From: Chloroflexi bacterium TSY
GTDB taxonomy: Bacteria; Chloroflexota; Anaerolineae; Caldilineales; Caldilineaceae
DNA length: 48,285 nt
Assembly: GCA_019217005.1 (NCBI GenBank)
Contig: JAHBNG010000117.1
Coordinates: 1 to 48,285, forward strand
Direction of reading: 5' to 3'
The position numbers were made by a program, and so were the translations under genes. Below, one piece after another: positions 18,201 to 26,602 of this stretch. How positions within the stretch are numbered: the stretch's first letter is position 1; the number at the start of each line of letters is the position of its first letter. The notes below the pieces were generated by a model, which was not told where the DNA came from, made no database searches, and saw only the letters and a list, made by a program, of their open reading frames with translations.

Positions 18201-19053
18201 CTACTGGCTTTGGTTGGGTGAGCATGAGACGCGCGAATTGGATGCTGATCTACTGCCTGACAGCGACGGCATCACCAATATTCTCGACAATGGTACGAAC
18301 GATGTTGCAGACGACGATCGAGCAGATGATGGCTGGCTCAATCCCACCGTCGCTTTTGAAAATTGTCAGACCACCCGACTGAAGGTGCACGTATCGAAGT
18401 CGGCAGTTGCGGCAAATATCGAAAAGGCCTATCTCAACGTTTGGCTCGACGGGACCTACGATGGCGACTGGGAAGACAGTGGCATCTGTGACAATCAGGA
18501 TCAGCGCTCATATGAATGGATTGTCCAGAATCACGTTGTCAACGCCGGGGCCATTCCAGTCAATGGCTCAATGGACATCGACGTGCCAACCGAGTTGATC
18601 CATAATATCTCGACAGCGGACACACCCCAAGGAACAGGCTGGATTCGCTTCACGCTGAGCGAACGTCCTGCCGTCAAACCAGCCACTGGTGCCCTACCCG
18701 ATGGACGCGGCCCTGACTATCCTGCTTTCTTCCGGCTGGGCGAAACCGAAGATTATCTCCCCAAACGGGATATTCCTGGTCAACCAAGGCTGGAAATCCG
18801 CAAGAAAGCTGACGTCAGCCGCGTGCAGCCTGGTGGCATGATCGAATATGCTATCCAGATTCACAATGGGGGGTCTGGCCCAGCCAATGGGTTCTCTGTC
18901 GTTGACCCCATTCCGGCAGGAACAACCTACGTAGCTGGCTCTGCAACGGCCAGCGATCCAGCTGTAGATGACAGCGATCCAACCCAGATTAAATGGGTGG
19001 GGAGCATCCCGGCCGGCACCACGGTGACCATTAAGTTCAAAGTATCAAAGTAG
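15286..19053 (+). CDS. Giant secreted GEVED/DUF11 modular protein, N-terminal part (frame broken by 8-bp duplication)
   Basis: The start ATGATG at 15286 follows AGGAGG and opens on a signal peptide (KFILTILFLTLFLFIYSLFASSAYVFA). Modules in order: a GEVED domain (GDAADSTNHHGLDNTAYPG ... DRGDDGWLN ... FGETEDYL) carrying an inserted fibronectin-like block (15700-16000, VRWVTSSEFDTSGFHLYRG); four DUF11 repeats of ~125 residues (about 16510-18030; each with VDPIPAGTSY and a Cys near the end); a second GEVED (18045-18770); and a fifth DUF11 that breaks at 19051. Such proteins are secreted and probably belong to the cell surface or sheath; ligand binding is inferred only. TCAAAGTA is duplicated in tandem just before the stop. 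Removing one copy restores a frame running to 23087, giving one protein of ~2,597 residues. Confidence 0.88.
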   Translation: MMNYSESSQHRCNHPSLSKFILTILFLTLFLFIYSLFASSAYVFADEKMPSARALDMGDAADSTNHHGLDNTAYPGILGNFPTVWEDSPASGPAHEQSNLFWLGDDISFEVDADKLPKNAQLLVAPVQSQNDTADEPTSVGLTSFTATHISDEIVVRWVTSSEFDTSGFHLYRGTNGNFANAVRMTEQMIVSQGTAGGTYETRFSYNPATDPGLETLTVWLAEIERNGTTNIFGPIAVTTHGVTNILNNGTADVANRDRGDDGWLNRDARFANCEATELVVRVRWNGTPVRDFDLLYLNAWYDGNGDGDWDDVGLCHDDTQRSFEWIIQNATYNNPSFVSGDFVDIPLGTLLVHKKEGNGPAWLRLTLSDRAVKEWGEGMPDGRGPPYPDRYKFGETEDYLVGVPQGEPKITIEKKASHAEVNPGQEIEYTIQIQNNGDAPAVGVSVLDRIPTGTTYVPESLTSSKPSADHDPTNNRVKWSGDLSANGSVTITFKVRVDDNAKCGSMIYNRAFFMNASGAELQGDEVRVLVVCPDPPKIQVDKKVSKSTIAPGGLLDYEITIVNGSNVAAAGVTLVDPIPAGTSYVANSATSDVPSVSYNIGANRVEWSGTVPANGSVTIKFSVRVDQKIDCKGEIVNTAIVRAPFLRQWLEAQARSKVECPAEPALNIVKRASQSIVAPGSTIDYAITIFNGGNVPAVGATMIDPIPPGTIYLLGSVNSTNPTAIYNNPNNRIEWTGTVPANGSVTVKFSVTVKDEAECDSIIVNKAIIRWNNQTAESSTRTKVDCPKEPDLAIRKSASPEIVSPGDEIEYTIGVTNSGSAPAIGVTIVDPIPAGTSYESGSLNFSAPNAVYDNLQNWIKWVGDIPAGGSIAIKFKVQVSDDVECKASIFNRAAIIRPRDLSVIEQATAKVHVECEQQDVYRDFGDAPDSTFNHYGIDNTAYPGVGTLGRFPPVWEGTPPGEPSGPAHHLLYWLWLGEHETRELDADLLPDSDGITNILDNGTNDVADDDRADDGWLNPTVAFENCQTTRLKVHVSKSAVAANIEKAYLNVWLDGTYDGDWEDSGICDNQDQRSYEWIVQNHVVNAGAIPVNGSMDIDVPTELIHNISTADTPQGTGWIRFTLSERPAVKPATGALPDGRGPDYPAFFRLGETEDYLPKRDIPGQPRLEIRKKADVSRVQPGGMIEYAIQIHNGGSGPANGFSVVDPIPAGTTYVAGSATASDPAVDDSDPTQIKWVGSIPAGTTVTIKFKVSK
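19037..19052 (+). repeat. 8-bp tandem duplication TCAAAGTA causing a frameshift
   Basis: TCAAAGTA at 19037-19044 is repeated at 19045-19052, and the second copy creates the TAG at 19051. Deleting one copy gives KFKVEVSQDIPCDVEIKNVA, which aligns with the sister repeat KFKVQVSDDVECKASIFNRA. Replication slippage is the likely cause. Confidence 0.9.
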
Positions 19054-19142
19054 AGGTCTCGCAAGACATTCCGTGTGATGTTGAAATCAAAAATGTTGCC
19101 TACATTATCCTACCCACAGGTCAGCGCATTCCAACCGAGGGC

Positions 19143-22100
19143 GTGCTCGTGCAGGTCGAATGCTCGCAAGATGAGTACATGGACCTGGGCGATGCCCCAC
19201 ACAGCCGCTCCAACCACTACGGTATGGACAATACGGCTTACCCCGGTGTATTGGGACGCTTCCCCACCGTTTGGGAGACAACCCCTGCCACGAAGCCGAG
19301 CGGCCCCAAGCACATGCGCGCCAACCTCGTCTGGCTGGGCAATCGGGTGACAGCAGAAGATGATGCCGATATCACGCCGGACATGGATCCGCGCACGAAT
19401 ATCCTGGACGGTGGCACGGCTGATGTCGCCGACAATGATCGGGCCGACGACGGATGGCTCAACCCTGATGCCGCCCTGAGTGACTGCCGCGAAACCACAT
19501 TGGTCATACGCGTCTCCCGCGCTTCCTTCCCCATCGATATCAAAAAGCTCTTTTTCAACGTCTGGTTCGATGGCAATCGTGATGGTGATTGGCAAGATTT
19601 CGGCGCATGTCAAAATGCGGCTGGTTTGATAGCCCGTTCGCATGAGTGGATCGTGCAAGATTGGACGATCCCCGTCGCCACGATTCCGGCAGGTGGCTTT
19701 ATCGACCTCAAGGTGCCCACGGTGTTGGTCTACAACAAGAAGCCAGATGCTCGGGCGTGGATGCGCTTTACGCTGAGCGAACAACCGGCTGTGCGTCCGA
19801 CCACTGGTCTACCCGATGGACGTGGCCCGCAGCACCCGGATGGCGCATTCAGAGTCGGTGAAACAGAGGATTACATACGCCCTGGTAGACCGCAAGGTGA
19901 ACCGGGCAAGATCAGTATCGACAAGACAGCAGAGGGGGCCAGTTCACCGGCCAACTTGGGCGATCTGATCGAATATAGTGTCTATCTGGCCCACAGCGGT
20001 GGTACGGCACCTGCAACAACGGTGATGACCGATGTGCTTCCTGCTGAAGTTGTGTTGGTCAGTCCACCAGTGGTGACCGAGCTAGCGCCCAGCGCTGCGC
20101 CTCTTGTGGCTACCTTCGATCCGTCAATTGGTCCCAACGGTGCTGTGAAATGGAGCGGAGCCCTTGCACCAGGTGCGTCGATTCGCATCGACTTTAAGGT
20201 CCGCGTACGCTACTGTCTAGATGACACCATCATCCACAATGTTGCCAGGGCTCTCCAAACTGACGGCAGCATCGTCTCCGCAGAGAAGGATGTCGAGGTC
20301 AAATGTGAGAATCCTGAGCCTAACATTGAATTGGAGAAGAAGATTCTCGTTGTGGGCGAGAATGGTGAGACCGAAGTCACTGACGCAGCAATCCTCAATC
20401 GGAGCGACATACTTGGCTACGTATTGCGTCTCTCCAGCAGTGACGGGATCCTGCGTACGGTCAAAGTTGAGGACAATCTGCCCACCGGCATCAAGGCAAC
20501 GGGTGCCAGCGCCAGCAGTGGTCTAGTCAATGTCTCAAATGGTGGTCACACTGTCGGGTGGAAAGGAAGTCTTGGCCCTGCAACCAGCCCTGTGCTTATT
20601 CGCATTCGCGTGCGTCTGGATCACAATGCCAAGTGTGATGAGCGTATGATCAACGAAGCAATGTGGGTCGATCAGGTGGGTCATCAAGGCAAGAGCAACC
20701 CGGTTGCGCTCTACTTGCGCTGCAGCGACCTGGGCGATGCACCAGATAGCACCAACAATGCTGGAGCACGCATGTCGGCCTATGGTGGCGTTACAGCCAA
20801 TTTCCCGACAGTCTTCTCCGTCACCGCATCAGAACGTGGACCGAAGCATCTACGCACACGACCGTTCCATCTAGGCAATGGCGCAACCACAGAACTCGAA
20901 GCAGACATCGGCTTTGACCAAGATGGTGTCAACAACCTCCGTCCACCAGCAGATGTTGCTAATCTAGATCGGCGCGACGATGGTCTTATCGTCAAACCCG
21001 CCTTCAATCATTGTCAGCTCAATCGAATGCAAATTCGAATCAGCATCAGTCCCGATGCAGTGGCTGCCTTTGGCGATGAGAAGGGTTACTTGAACGGCTG
21101 GGTTGATTCGAACCTGGATGGCGATTGGGCGGATGAACTCGATTGTCCGCGAGTACCAAACACCGAGTTCACGAGTGCGTTGGAGCATATCGTCATCGAC
21201 TATCCGGTGGATGTCGCGGCCCTGGGCGCAGGTGTACATGATTTAGTTGTGCCGACCACGGGTCCAGTTCATTACCCCGCCGATATTGACCAACGTGCGT
21301 GGCTCCGCATAACGCTGAGTGAACGCCCAAGCAACAAGCCACTAACGTCGAGCGGCCCAGGTCATCCAGCCAACTATGGAGACGGGCGCGGACATGATGA
21401 TCCCTTCCGCTTGGGTGAGACTGAGGATACATTGATTCCTGCTCCTGGCCCCCAAGAACCGGCGGATATCACGGTACGCAAGCGTGGCACCATTCGGCCT
21501 CAGTGGGATCCAGCAGCGAATTTACGTCGATACATTGTGACCTGGGTCGTCAACTATGAGAACAAAGGCACGATCCCGGCCACCGACGCCACGCTCAAGG
21601 ATGAGTTCTCGGCTGAACAGACGTTCCTAAGAGAGACGTCAAGACCGTCCAAACCATCCACAGTTAATGGAAACATGATCGAATACACCTTGGATGATGT
21701 TGGACCTGCTGGCACCGTCGTCATCCGCACAACGGTTCCATACAATACCTCACCGGGGACGGTCTTGACCAATAAGGCCACAGTTGCAGCCAACAACGAC
21801 AGTGATACGAGCAACAACGAAGACACTGCGTCGGTTACGGTGCCGCTGCTGCCGCCAATCATCACCTATCCATTACCTGGTACGACCTGTGATGGCGATC
21901 TGACGGTTACTGGCAAGGCGCAATCAGGAGTGACTATCAATGTCTACATTGACGGTGCATTGGTCGGCACTACCACGGCGGATGCGGCCGGTCATTGGTC
22001 ACTTGCGACAACGGTTGCAGATGGTAGCCACAGCATTTATGCCATTGCAAAGGTGGGTGGCAATAGCAGCGCACCATCGCCGACGGTTCACTTCGATGTG

Positions 22101-23087
22101 GATAGTACTCTTTTCTGGAACCCGATGAGCCTCCGCTTCAGACGGCCAAATGGCACCATCATGCGACCAAATGGACGGCTGGACGAGAATGGCTGGCAGC
22201 TCTTCCTGCGCCCAGGTGTAGAGTACACGATCATGTTGGAGATCTGCTGCGATGATCCGAATGCGCAGGTGAGCTTGGAACTGGGCAACCAGCAGATCAC
22301 ACTCACCGATCCAGATGGAGACGGCACGTACGAAGCCACTTTCACGGCACCGGATCGTGGACGCATTCAAGGACGCATCCGCATCTGCGTAGTTTGCGAG
22401 CTGATCCGCCGCTGCAGCGATGGCGAAGTCCTCATCGACCCCGAAGGCACGGTTTTCGATGCGCTGACGGGCGAGAAGCTGGCAGGCGCTACCGTGGCTT
22501 GTCATCAGGAGACGGACGTGACGAACAGTGGCAAATCGATCTTCGAGCTATGGCCTGCTGGCGACTTCGGTCAGGAGAATCCACAGACAACTGGTGCAGA
22601 TGGCTACTACAGCTTCTTCACACCGGCTGGAACCTATCGGGTTTCAGTGACGAAGGAAGGGTATCAGCCCCATCGCAGCCCCGATCTTGTGGTGACCGAT
22701 AGCCCCGTTCACTATGATGTCCAACTGGTACCCGTAGTGAACAAAGAGGCGGACTATGTAGTTCTGGTGACGGATAGCGGCTTTGAGCCGAGCGTACTCG
22801 AAGTAGAGAAGGGTAGCGTCATCGAATGGATCAATGTAGGTGAGAATAGCCACAGCACCACGAGTACGGATGCTCAAGTATCGGCAGCAGGTGTCGCAAC
22901 GAGTTGGGACAGCGGCTTGCTCGAAACGGGTGAATCCTTCAAGCAGACCGTGACGACTGAAGGCACCATCACCTACATGGATAGCGAGAATCCTGATCAG
23001 TCGGGTGTGGTGATTATCGGTGAAGGGCCGACGATTCCTACGCAGCCGACGCAAAAATCGGTCTTCTTGCCGCTTGTGATTCGTTAA
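19143..23087 (+). CDS. Giant secreted GEVED/DUF11 modular protein, C-terminal part
   Basis: The frame is open from 19050; the GTG at 19143 is only the first possible start and has no signal peptide, so this is the continuation of the preceding gene. Modules: rest of DUF11 five, third GEVED (19170-19890), two DUF11-like repeats (to ~20725), fourth GEVED (20730-21440), a DUF11-like repeat ending NDSDTSNNEDTASVTV, an Ig-like domain (PLPGTTCDGDLTVTGKAQSG), a ~110-residue unassigned block, a carboxypeptidase-regulatory-like domain (GTVFDALTGEKLAGATVAC), and a cupredoxin-like domain (DSGFEPSVLEVEKGSVIEW) lacking the usual Cys-His-Met copper ligands (TYMDSENPDQSG). The protein ends KSVFLPLVIR, a tail I associate with secreted Chloroflexota proteins. 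A strong terminator follows at 23320. Confidence 0.88.
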   Translation: MLVQVECSQDEYMDLGDAPHSRSNHYGMDNTAYPGVLGRFPTVWETTPATKPSGPKHMRANLVWLGNRVTAEDDADITPDMDPRTNILDGGTADVADNDRADDGWLNPDAALSDCRETTLVIRVSRASFPIDIKKLFFNVWFDGNRDGDWQDFGACQNAAGLIARSHEWIVQDWTIPVATIPAGGFIDLKVPTVLVYNKKPDARAWMRFTLSEQPAVRPTTGLPDGRGPQHPDGAFRVGETEDYIRPGRPQGEPGKISIDKTAEGASSPANLGDLIEYSVYLAHSGGTAPATTVMTDVLPAEVVLVSPPVVTELAPSAAPLVATFDPSIGPNGAVKWSGALAPGASIRIDFKVRVRYCLDDTIIHNVARALQTDGSIVSAEKDVEVKCENPEPNIELEKKILVVGENGETEVTDAAILNRSDILGYVLRLSSSDGILRTVKVEDNLPTGIKATGASASSGLVNVSNGGHTVGWKGSLGPATSPVLIRIRVRLDHNAKCDERMINEAMWVDQVGHQGKSNPVALYLRCSDLGDAPDSTNNAGARMSAYGGVTANFPTVFSVTASERGPKHLRTRPFHLGNGATTELEADIGFDQDGVNNLRPPADVANLDRRDDGLIVKPAFNHCQLNRMQIRISISPDAVAAFGDEKGYLNGWVDSNLDGDWADELDCPRVPNTEFTSALEHIVIDYPVDVAALGAGVHDLVVPTTGPVHYPADIDQRAWLRITLSERPSNKPLTSSGPGHPANYGDGRGHDDPFRLGETEDTLIPAPGPQEPADITVRKRGTIRPQWDPAANLRRYIVTWVVNYENKGTIPATDATLKDEFSAEQTFLRETSRPSKPSTVNGNMIEYTLDDVGPAGTVVIRTTVPYNTSPGTVLTNKATVAANNDSDTSNNEDTASVTVPLLPPIITYPLPGTTCDGDLTVTGKAQSGVTINVYIDGALVGTTTADAAGHWSLATTVADGSHSIYAIAKVGGNSSAPSPTVHFDVDSTLFWNPMSLRFRRPNGTIMRPNGRLDENGWQLFLRPGVEYTIMLEICCDDPNAQVSLELGNQQITLTDPDGDGTYEATFTAPDRGRIQGRIRICVVCELIRRCSDGEVLIDPEGTVFDALTGEKLAGATVACHQETDVTNSGKSIFELWPAGDFGQENPQTTGADGYYSFFTPAGTYRVSVTKEGYQPHRSPDLVVTDSPVHYDVQLVPVVNKEADYVVLVTDSGFEPSVLEVEKGSVIEWINVGENSHSTTSTDAQVSAAGVATSWDSGLLETGESFKQTVTTEGTITYMDSENPDQSGVVIIGEGPTIPTQPTQKSVFLPLVIR

Positions 23088-23375
23088 GAAATGAGTCATA
23101 CATAAGTTGTGCACCTGGAGATTGGGAGAGTAGAGATTGAGAGATCCGGCTCGTGTAGTCTCTCATCTCCGAATCTCTAATGAATAAATGAGGTTGCATA
23201 ACGCAAAAAGGAGCATTGGTCATCGTTTCGTCCAGATGGCAAAGTTTATTCGTTGGTCATGCTGAACAAACATGCTGTTTGTTCTACAATTGGACACAAC
23301 GATGACCAGGGCCCAAACAAAAAGGGGAGGGGGCAAACAGTTCGTTGCTTGCCCCCTCCCCTTTTTTCATATTAG
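23088..23375. other. Intergenic region between convergent genes
   Basis: It contains a short imperfect dyad (GAGATTGGGAGAGTAGAGATTGAGAG opposed by CTCTCATCTCCGAATCTC near 23115-23180) and the terminator at 23320-23365. No gene is seen. Confidence 0.6.
23320..23365. terminator. Strong bidirectional Rho-independent terminator
   Basis: 17-base perfect arms (23320-23336 and 23349-23365) with A-tract on one side and TTTTTT on the other, GC-rich core GGGGAGGGGG/CCCCCTCCCC, and a 12-base loop. It lies between two convergent genes and can serve both. Confidence 0.9.
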
Positions 23376-24971
23376 TCACTCGCCGATTACCAAAAAGACA
23401 GGGTAGACGATTACTCCCGTTTCGCTATCGTGATAGGTCGCCTCGAATGTCTGGCGATTCTCATCGCTGATGGCCTCCACAAAGAAGACGAGCCAGATAT
23501 CTGTCTGCTTCAACTGACGACCATAGCGAGCGGCTTGTGTTAACGCCTCGCCATACTTCTTCCGATTGACGAAGCTCTTCACCTCTACGCCATAAAGCCG
23601 ATTGGCGTAGGTAATCAACAGATCGATCTTGCCGTTCCCAGTGGGAAATTCCGGCACAACTCGGCCATCAAAATCGGTCAGAAACTGCGAGAGGTAGGTG
23701 TAGAGGTTGAAGTGAAAGATCGCCTCAAGAATTCGGTTGTCGCTCTCTCGCCGCGGAACGTCATTGAGCAGCCGCGCACGATGCTGCTGCAAATAGGCCT
23801 CATAGCGCCGCATTAGATGTGGGATTGAGAGGGTCGTATCGGTAATTGTGTCGGACAGGTCGTCAAAAGGATCATAGAGACGCCCTGGATGGCCAAAGAA
23901 TTGGCGCGAAAAGTAGTTGAAGAGTCGTTTCTGGACGAACGGGGATGCGAAACGCACGTGATAATGGATCTGGTCGTCGGTGGTCTGGTCAATCACGCCA
24001 TTCAGGTAGAGAAAGTTCAGATGTGGATCATCATAGGAGAATGGCATCCGTTGATCGGTCTGAAAGAGTTGGTAAACCGTGTCGATATATGGTTTCTCTT
24101 TGGCTTTGCTGATGATGTTGAGTATGTTGTTGTTGGGCAGAATGTTGAGCCCCGCGGAGAAGGCGATCTCAAAATCATGGGCGGTGATGGTTGCCTCATG
24201 GCGATTATAGGTCTCCGTCAACAGTTCGCCAAACCAGCTCACAAGTCCCGGTTGTCCACGCGTCTCATAGAAGAGCCGAGCTACCACTGTCTGCTCCACT
24301 TGCTGTCCACTCTCTTTCTCATACCATTGAAACATCGACGAAACCTCATCCTTGGTTAGGTTGGGCACGTGGACACTTCGCTGCACGTTGAAAGGCCAGC
24401 CAGTTACGTTCTCGATTCCTAGTACGCTACGCACGCCGATGAGAGCCAAGCCGTGCAGTATAAAGGTTTTTTCTTGGCTGGGAGTGCTCAGTTCATTTTT
24501 TCGGTCTGTATAGATACTGCGAAATTCATTCGCAAAAGCATTGATGAAATCTGGCTGTAGAGCATCAAACTCATCTAAAATTAGAATGAGCGGCTTATCA
24601 AAATATTGAGGGGTAAAGAGTGTTCCAAGCTCCTTCCAATCACGAATATAGGGCAAATCATCTCGACGGAACCAATTGCGCAAATTGGTAACAAGAACTT
24701 CCAGCACTCCTTCGGACGTTTCCACGCTTTTGGCCGATTGCATTGTCAGGATAGCAATTTCAAAATCATCGTGCGCCCTAAGCCGCAACATTGCCTGTTG
24801 AAGCAACCAGGTCTTGCCCGTCTGCCGTGGCGCCCAAATGGTGATATAGTGACCGTCGCGCTCTGGATTTTCGCCAAGCAGCTGTCGACACGTTTGGTCA
24901 ATTAATTTGGTTCGTGGTACATAGTAATGTAGGTCTGTATCAACTGGCCCGTAAGATGAAAATGTACGCAT
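23376..24971 (-). CDS. AAA-like ATPase fused to a C-terminal PD-(D/E)XK nuclease-like domain
   Basis: 531 residues from ATG 24971. The N-terminal ATPase has Walker A APRQTGKT (47-54) and Walker B LILILDEFDAL (128-138), with winged-helix-like sequence to about residue 400. The C-terminus carries a restriction-endonuclease-fold core GNGKIDLL ... GVEVKSF, giving Asp450 and the Glu463-x-Lys465 pair expected of PD-(D/E)XK enzymes. Proteins of this AAA + DUF1703/PD-(D/E)XK layout are common in Bacteroidota and Chloroflexota, with unknown physiological role; mobile-element or defence functions have been suggested but nothing here proves it. It is a single-gene unit: an IS follows its 5' side at 25032 and a terminator lies at its 3' end. 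Confidence 0.85.
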   Translation of the reverse strand: MRTFSSYGPVDTDLHYYVPRTKLIDQTCRQLLGENPERDGHYITIWAPRQTGKTWLLQQAMLRLRAHDDFEIAILTMQSAKSVETSEGVLEVLVTNLRNWFRRDDLPYIRDWKELGTLFTPQYFDKPLILILDEFDALQPDFINAFANEFRSIYTDRKNELSTPSQEKTFILHGLALIGVRSVLGIENVTGWPFNVQRSVHVPNLTKDEVSSMFQWYEKESGQQVEQTVVARLFYETRGQPGLVSWFGELLTETYNRHEATITAHDFEIAFSAGLNILPNNNILNIISKAKEKPYIDTVYQLFQTDQRMPFSYDDPHLNFLYLNGVIDQTTDDQIHYHVRFASPFVQKRLFNYFSRQFFGHPGRLYDPFDDLSDTITDTTLSIPHLMRRYEAYLQQHRARLLNDVPRRESDNRILEAIFHFNLYTYLSQFLTDFDGRVVPEFPTGNGKIDLLITYANRLYGVEVKSFVNRKKYGEALTQAARYGRQLKQTDIWLVFFVEAISDENRQTFEATYHDSETGVIVYPVFLVIGE

Positions 24972-25031
24972 GGCATTTGGTTCCCTTAACCATTAAACTG
25001 AGCTCTGTATGAAAACATGGTTTTGCTTTAT

Positions 25032-26527
25032 CTTTACTTTCTGGTAAAAGAAAAGAGATGAGGTGAGAAATGTGACAAAAAGCGGTTAGCAGTTCATCCA
25101 AAAGGTAGAGAACCCAAAAAGGAGGAAGGAATGCTAACCGCGCCAGAAATAACTATAGCAGTACTGATGAATGTATTGCAAGTAACGCCGATGGGAACAA
25201 ACGTAAATGTAATGCGTCTGATGTGGGCAATGCTGAATGGGTCGTTTCTGAAAAGTCGAGGAGCAATCCATAGCGCATTGAAAGAAAGCGGGTTTGAAGA
25301 TGAGGAGCTCCGGCGAAGCTGGTGGAGCTTTCGATATGGATCATGGGATATCACAAGTCTGCTGGGGTCGTGGCAAGAAGAAGTGGAAAGGGAATGGGAG
25401 GCAAAAAAGTTAGAAGGGTACCGAGTGAAAAGCATAGATATCACAGGGTTCTGGCGACCGAAGCTGCAAGGGAAAGTGAACCGACTCTATAACTCAACGG
25501 CTCGTCGGGCATTGCCCGCTCATCTTTGGAGTGATGATAAGCTCGGGGGAGATAGGCGGGAAGCGAGTGCCACTGCTCAAGGCAATCATGAGATGCACGG
25601 TTGGAACAAAGGAAAGTGAGTTTCGGAAAAAGCTGCTGAAAGAGACGAAGAAATCACTGGAGTCAGACGAAGTGGCGGTGGTCGATGCCGGGTTTACAAT
25701 CAGAGAAATGCTAGAAAGCGGCATCGACCGATTTGTCCTGCGGGAAGCCATTAACTGCACAGTGCGCCGCAATGAGTTCCCCAAACGCAAAGGAAAAGGC
25801 AGACCACCTGAATATGGTGATATTGTGCGACCGCTCTCTCGCAGCTATAAGGGAAAGCGACTCGAGGCTACAACTCCGGACTCGTCTGGTCGCTTTCTCT
25901 ATAGTGGTCGCCTGATTTGCTATCAAGCATGGCACAATCTCGTCCCCAGAACAACCAAGGTGGATACAGCCAACCGTACCTACTCGATTTACGTCATTCA
26001 GGATCCGGCCTACAACACACCTTTGGTTTTGGCGACCGTTATGACTTTGCAGCCTGAAACCATTTATCTTGTCTACCTGGAACGCTGGCCTGTTGAACAT
26101 CCCCCCTTGGCTTCCAAGCAGATGATTGGCTTACATCGTCAATTTGTTCATGCCGATGAGGCTTGTTTCCGCTTACCTGAACTGGGGCTGCTGGCTGGCA
26201 ATCTTCTTTCCCATTTAGCCGCTTCTCTTCCTCCCATACCGACTGGCTACTGGGATCGAGAGCCTCAAGCCACTCCCGGCAGGCTGCGCCGTGTTCTCTC
26301 GAGTGCTCTTTTTCCAACTCCTGACCAACTCGACCCTGACTTTCGGAAAAAGGCCTCGGTTTCACACCATTTACCTAAAGGCGTTCTCGCTCATCGCCGC
26401 CTCAATGCCGCTGCTTAAACTAGCCGAGCACTATTTTTACATTTTATCCCGTTTTTTCAGGGTGGATTCTTTTTTCCGCCCCTTTCGGTTTGCCCTTTGT
26501 CACTCAAGCCTTTACCAGAAAGTAAAG
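25032..26527 (+). mobile_element. 1.5-kb insertion sequence ISx, copy 1
   Basis: The ends are CTTTACTTTCTGGTAAA (left) and TTTACCAGAAAGTAAAG (right), exact inverted repeats. The 5-bp direct repeat TTTAT (25027-25031 and 26528-26532) flanks it. It is almost identical to copies at 30988-32487 (inverted) and 35801-37300. It lies between the ATPase-nuclease gene and the molybdenum-hydroxylase gene, just beyond the 3' end of the latter. Confidence 0.93.
25131..26418 (+). pseudogene. DDE transposase of ISx copy 1 (one frameshift)
   Basis: Starts MLTAPEITIAVLMNVLQVTP behind AAAGGAGGAAGGA. The likely catalytic residues are Asp in VKSIDITGFWRP, Asp in VAVVDAGFTIREM and Glu in YLERWPVEHPPLASKQM, a DDE arrangement. 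The family is not identified with certainty. Relative to copies 2 and 3 this copy lacks two bases in GCCCGCGCTC near 25519, which breaks the frame after RRALPA; otherwise it is open to 26418. Repairing that lesion would give a full-length protein of about 430 residues. Confidence 0.85.
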
Positions 26528-26602
26528 TTTATTAGGAAGAACTATAGGAAAAGCCTATTTTCATCGCAACCGCAGTATAGATTCTAGATGACACAGGTGT
26601 TA

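Noticed and set aside
19110..19784. 224-residue open frame on the minus strand
   Set aside because: Antisense of the third GEVED domain; no family features.
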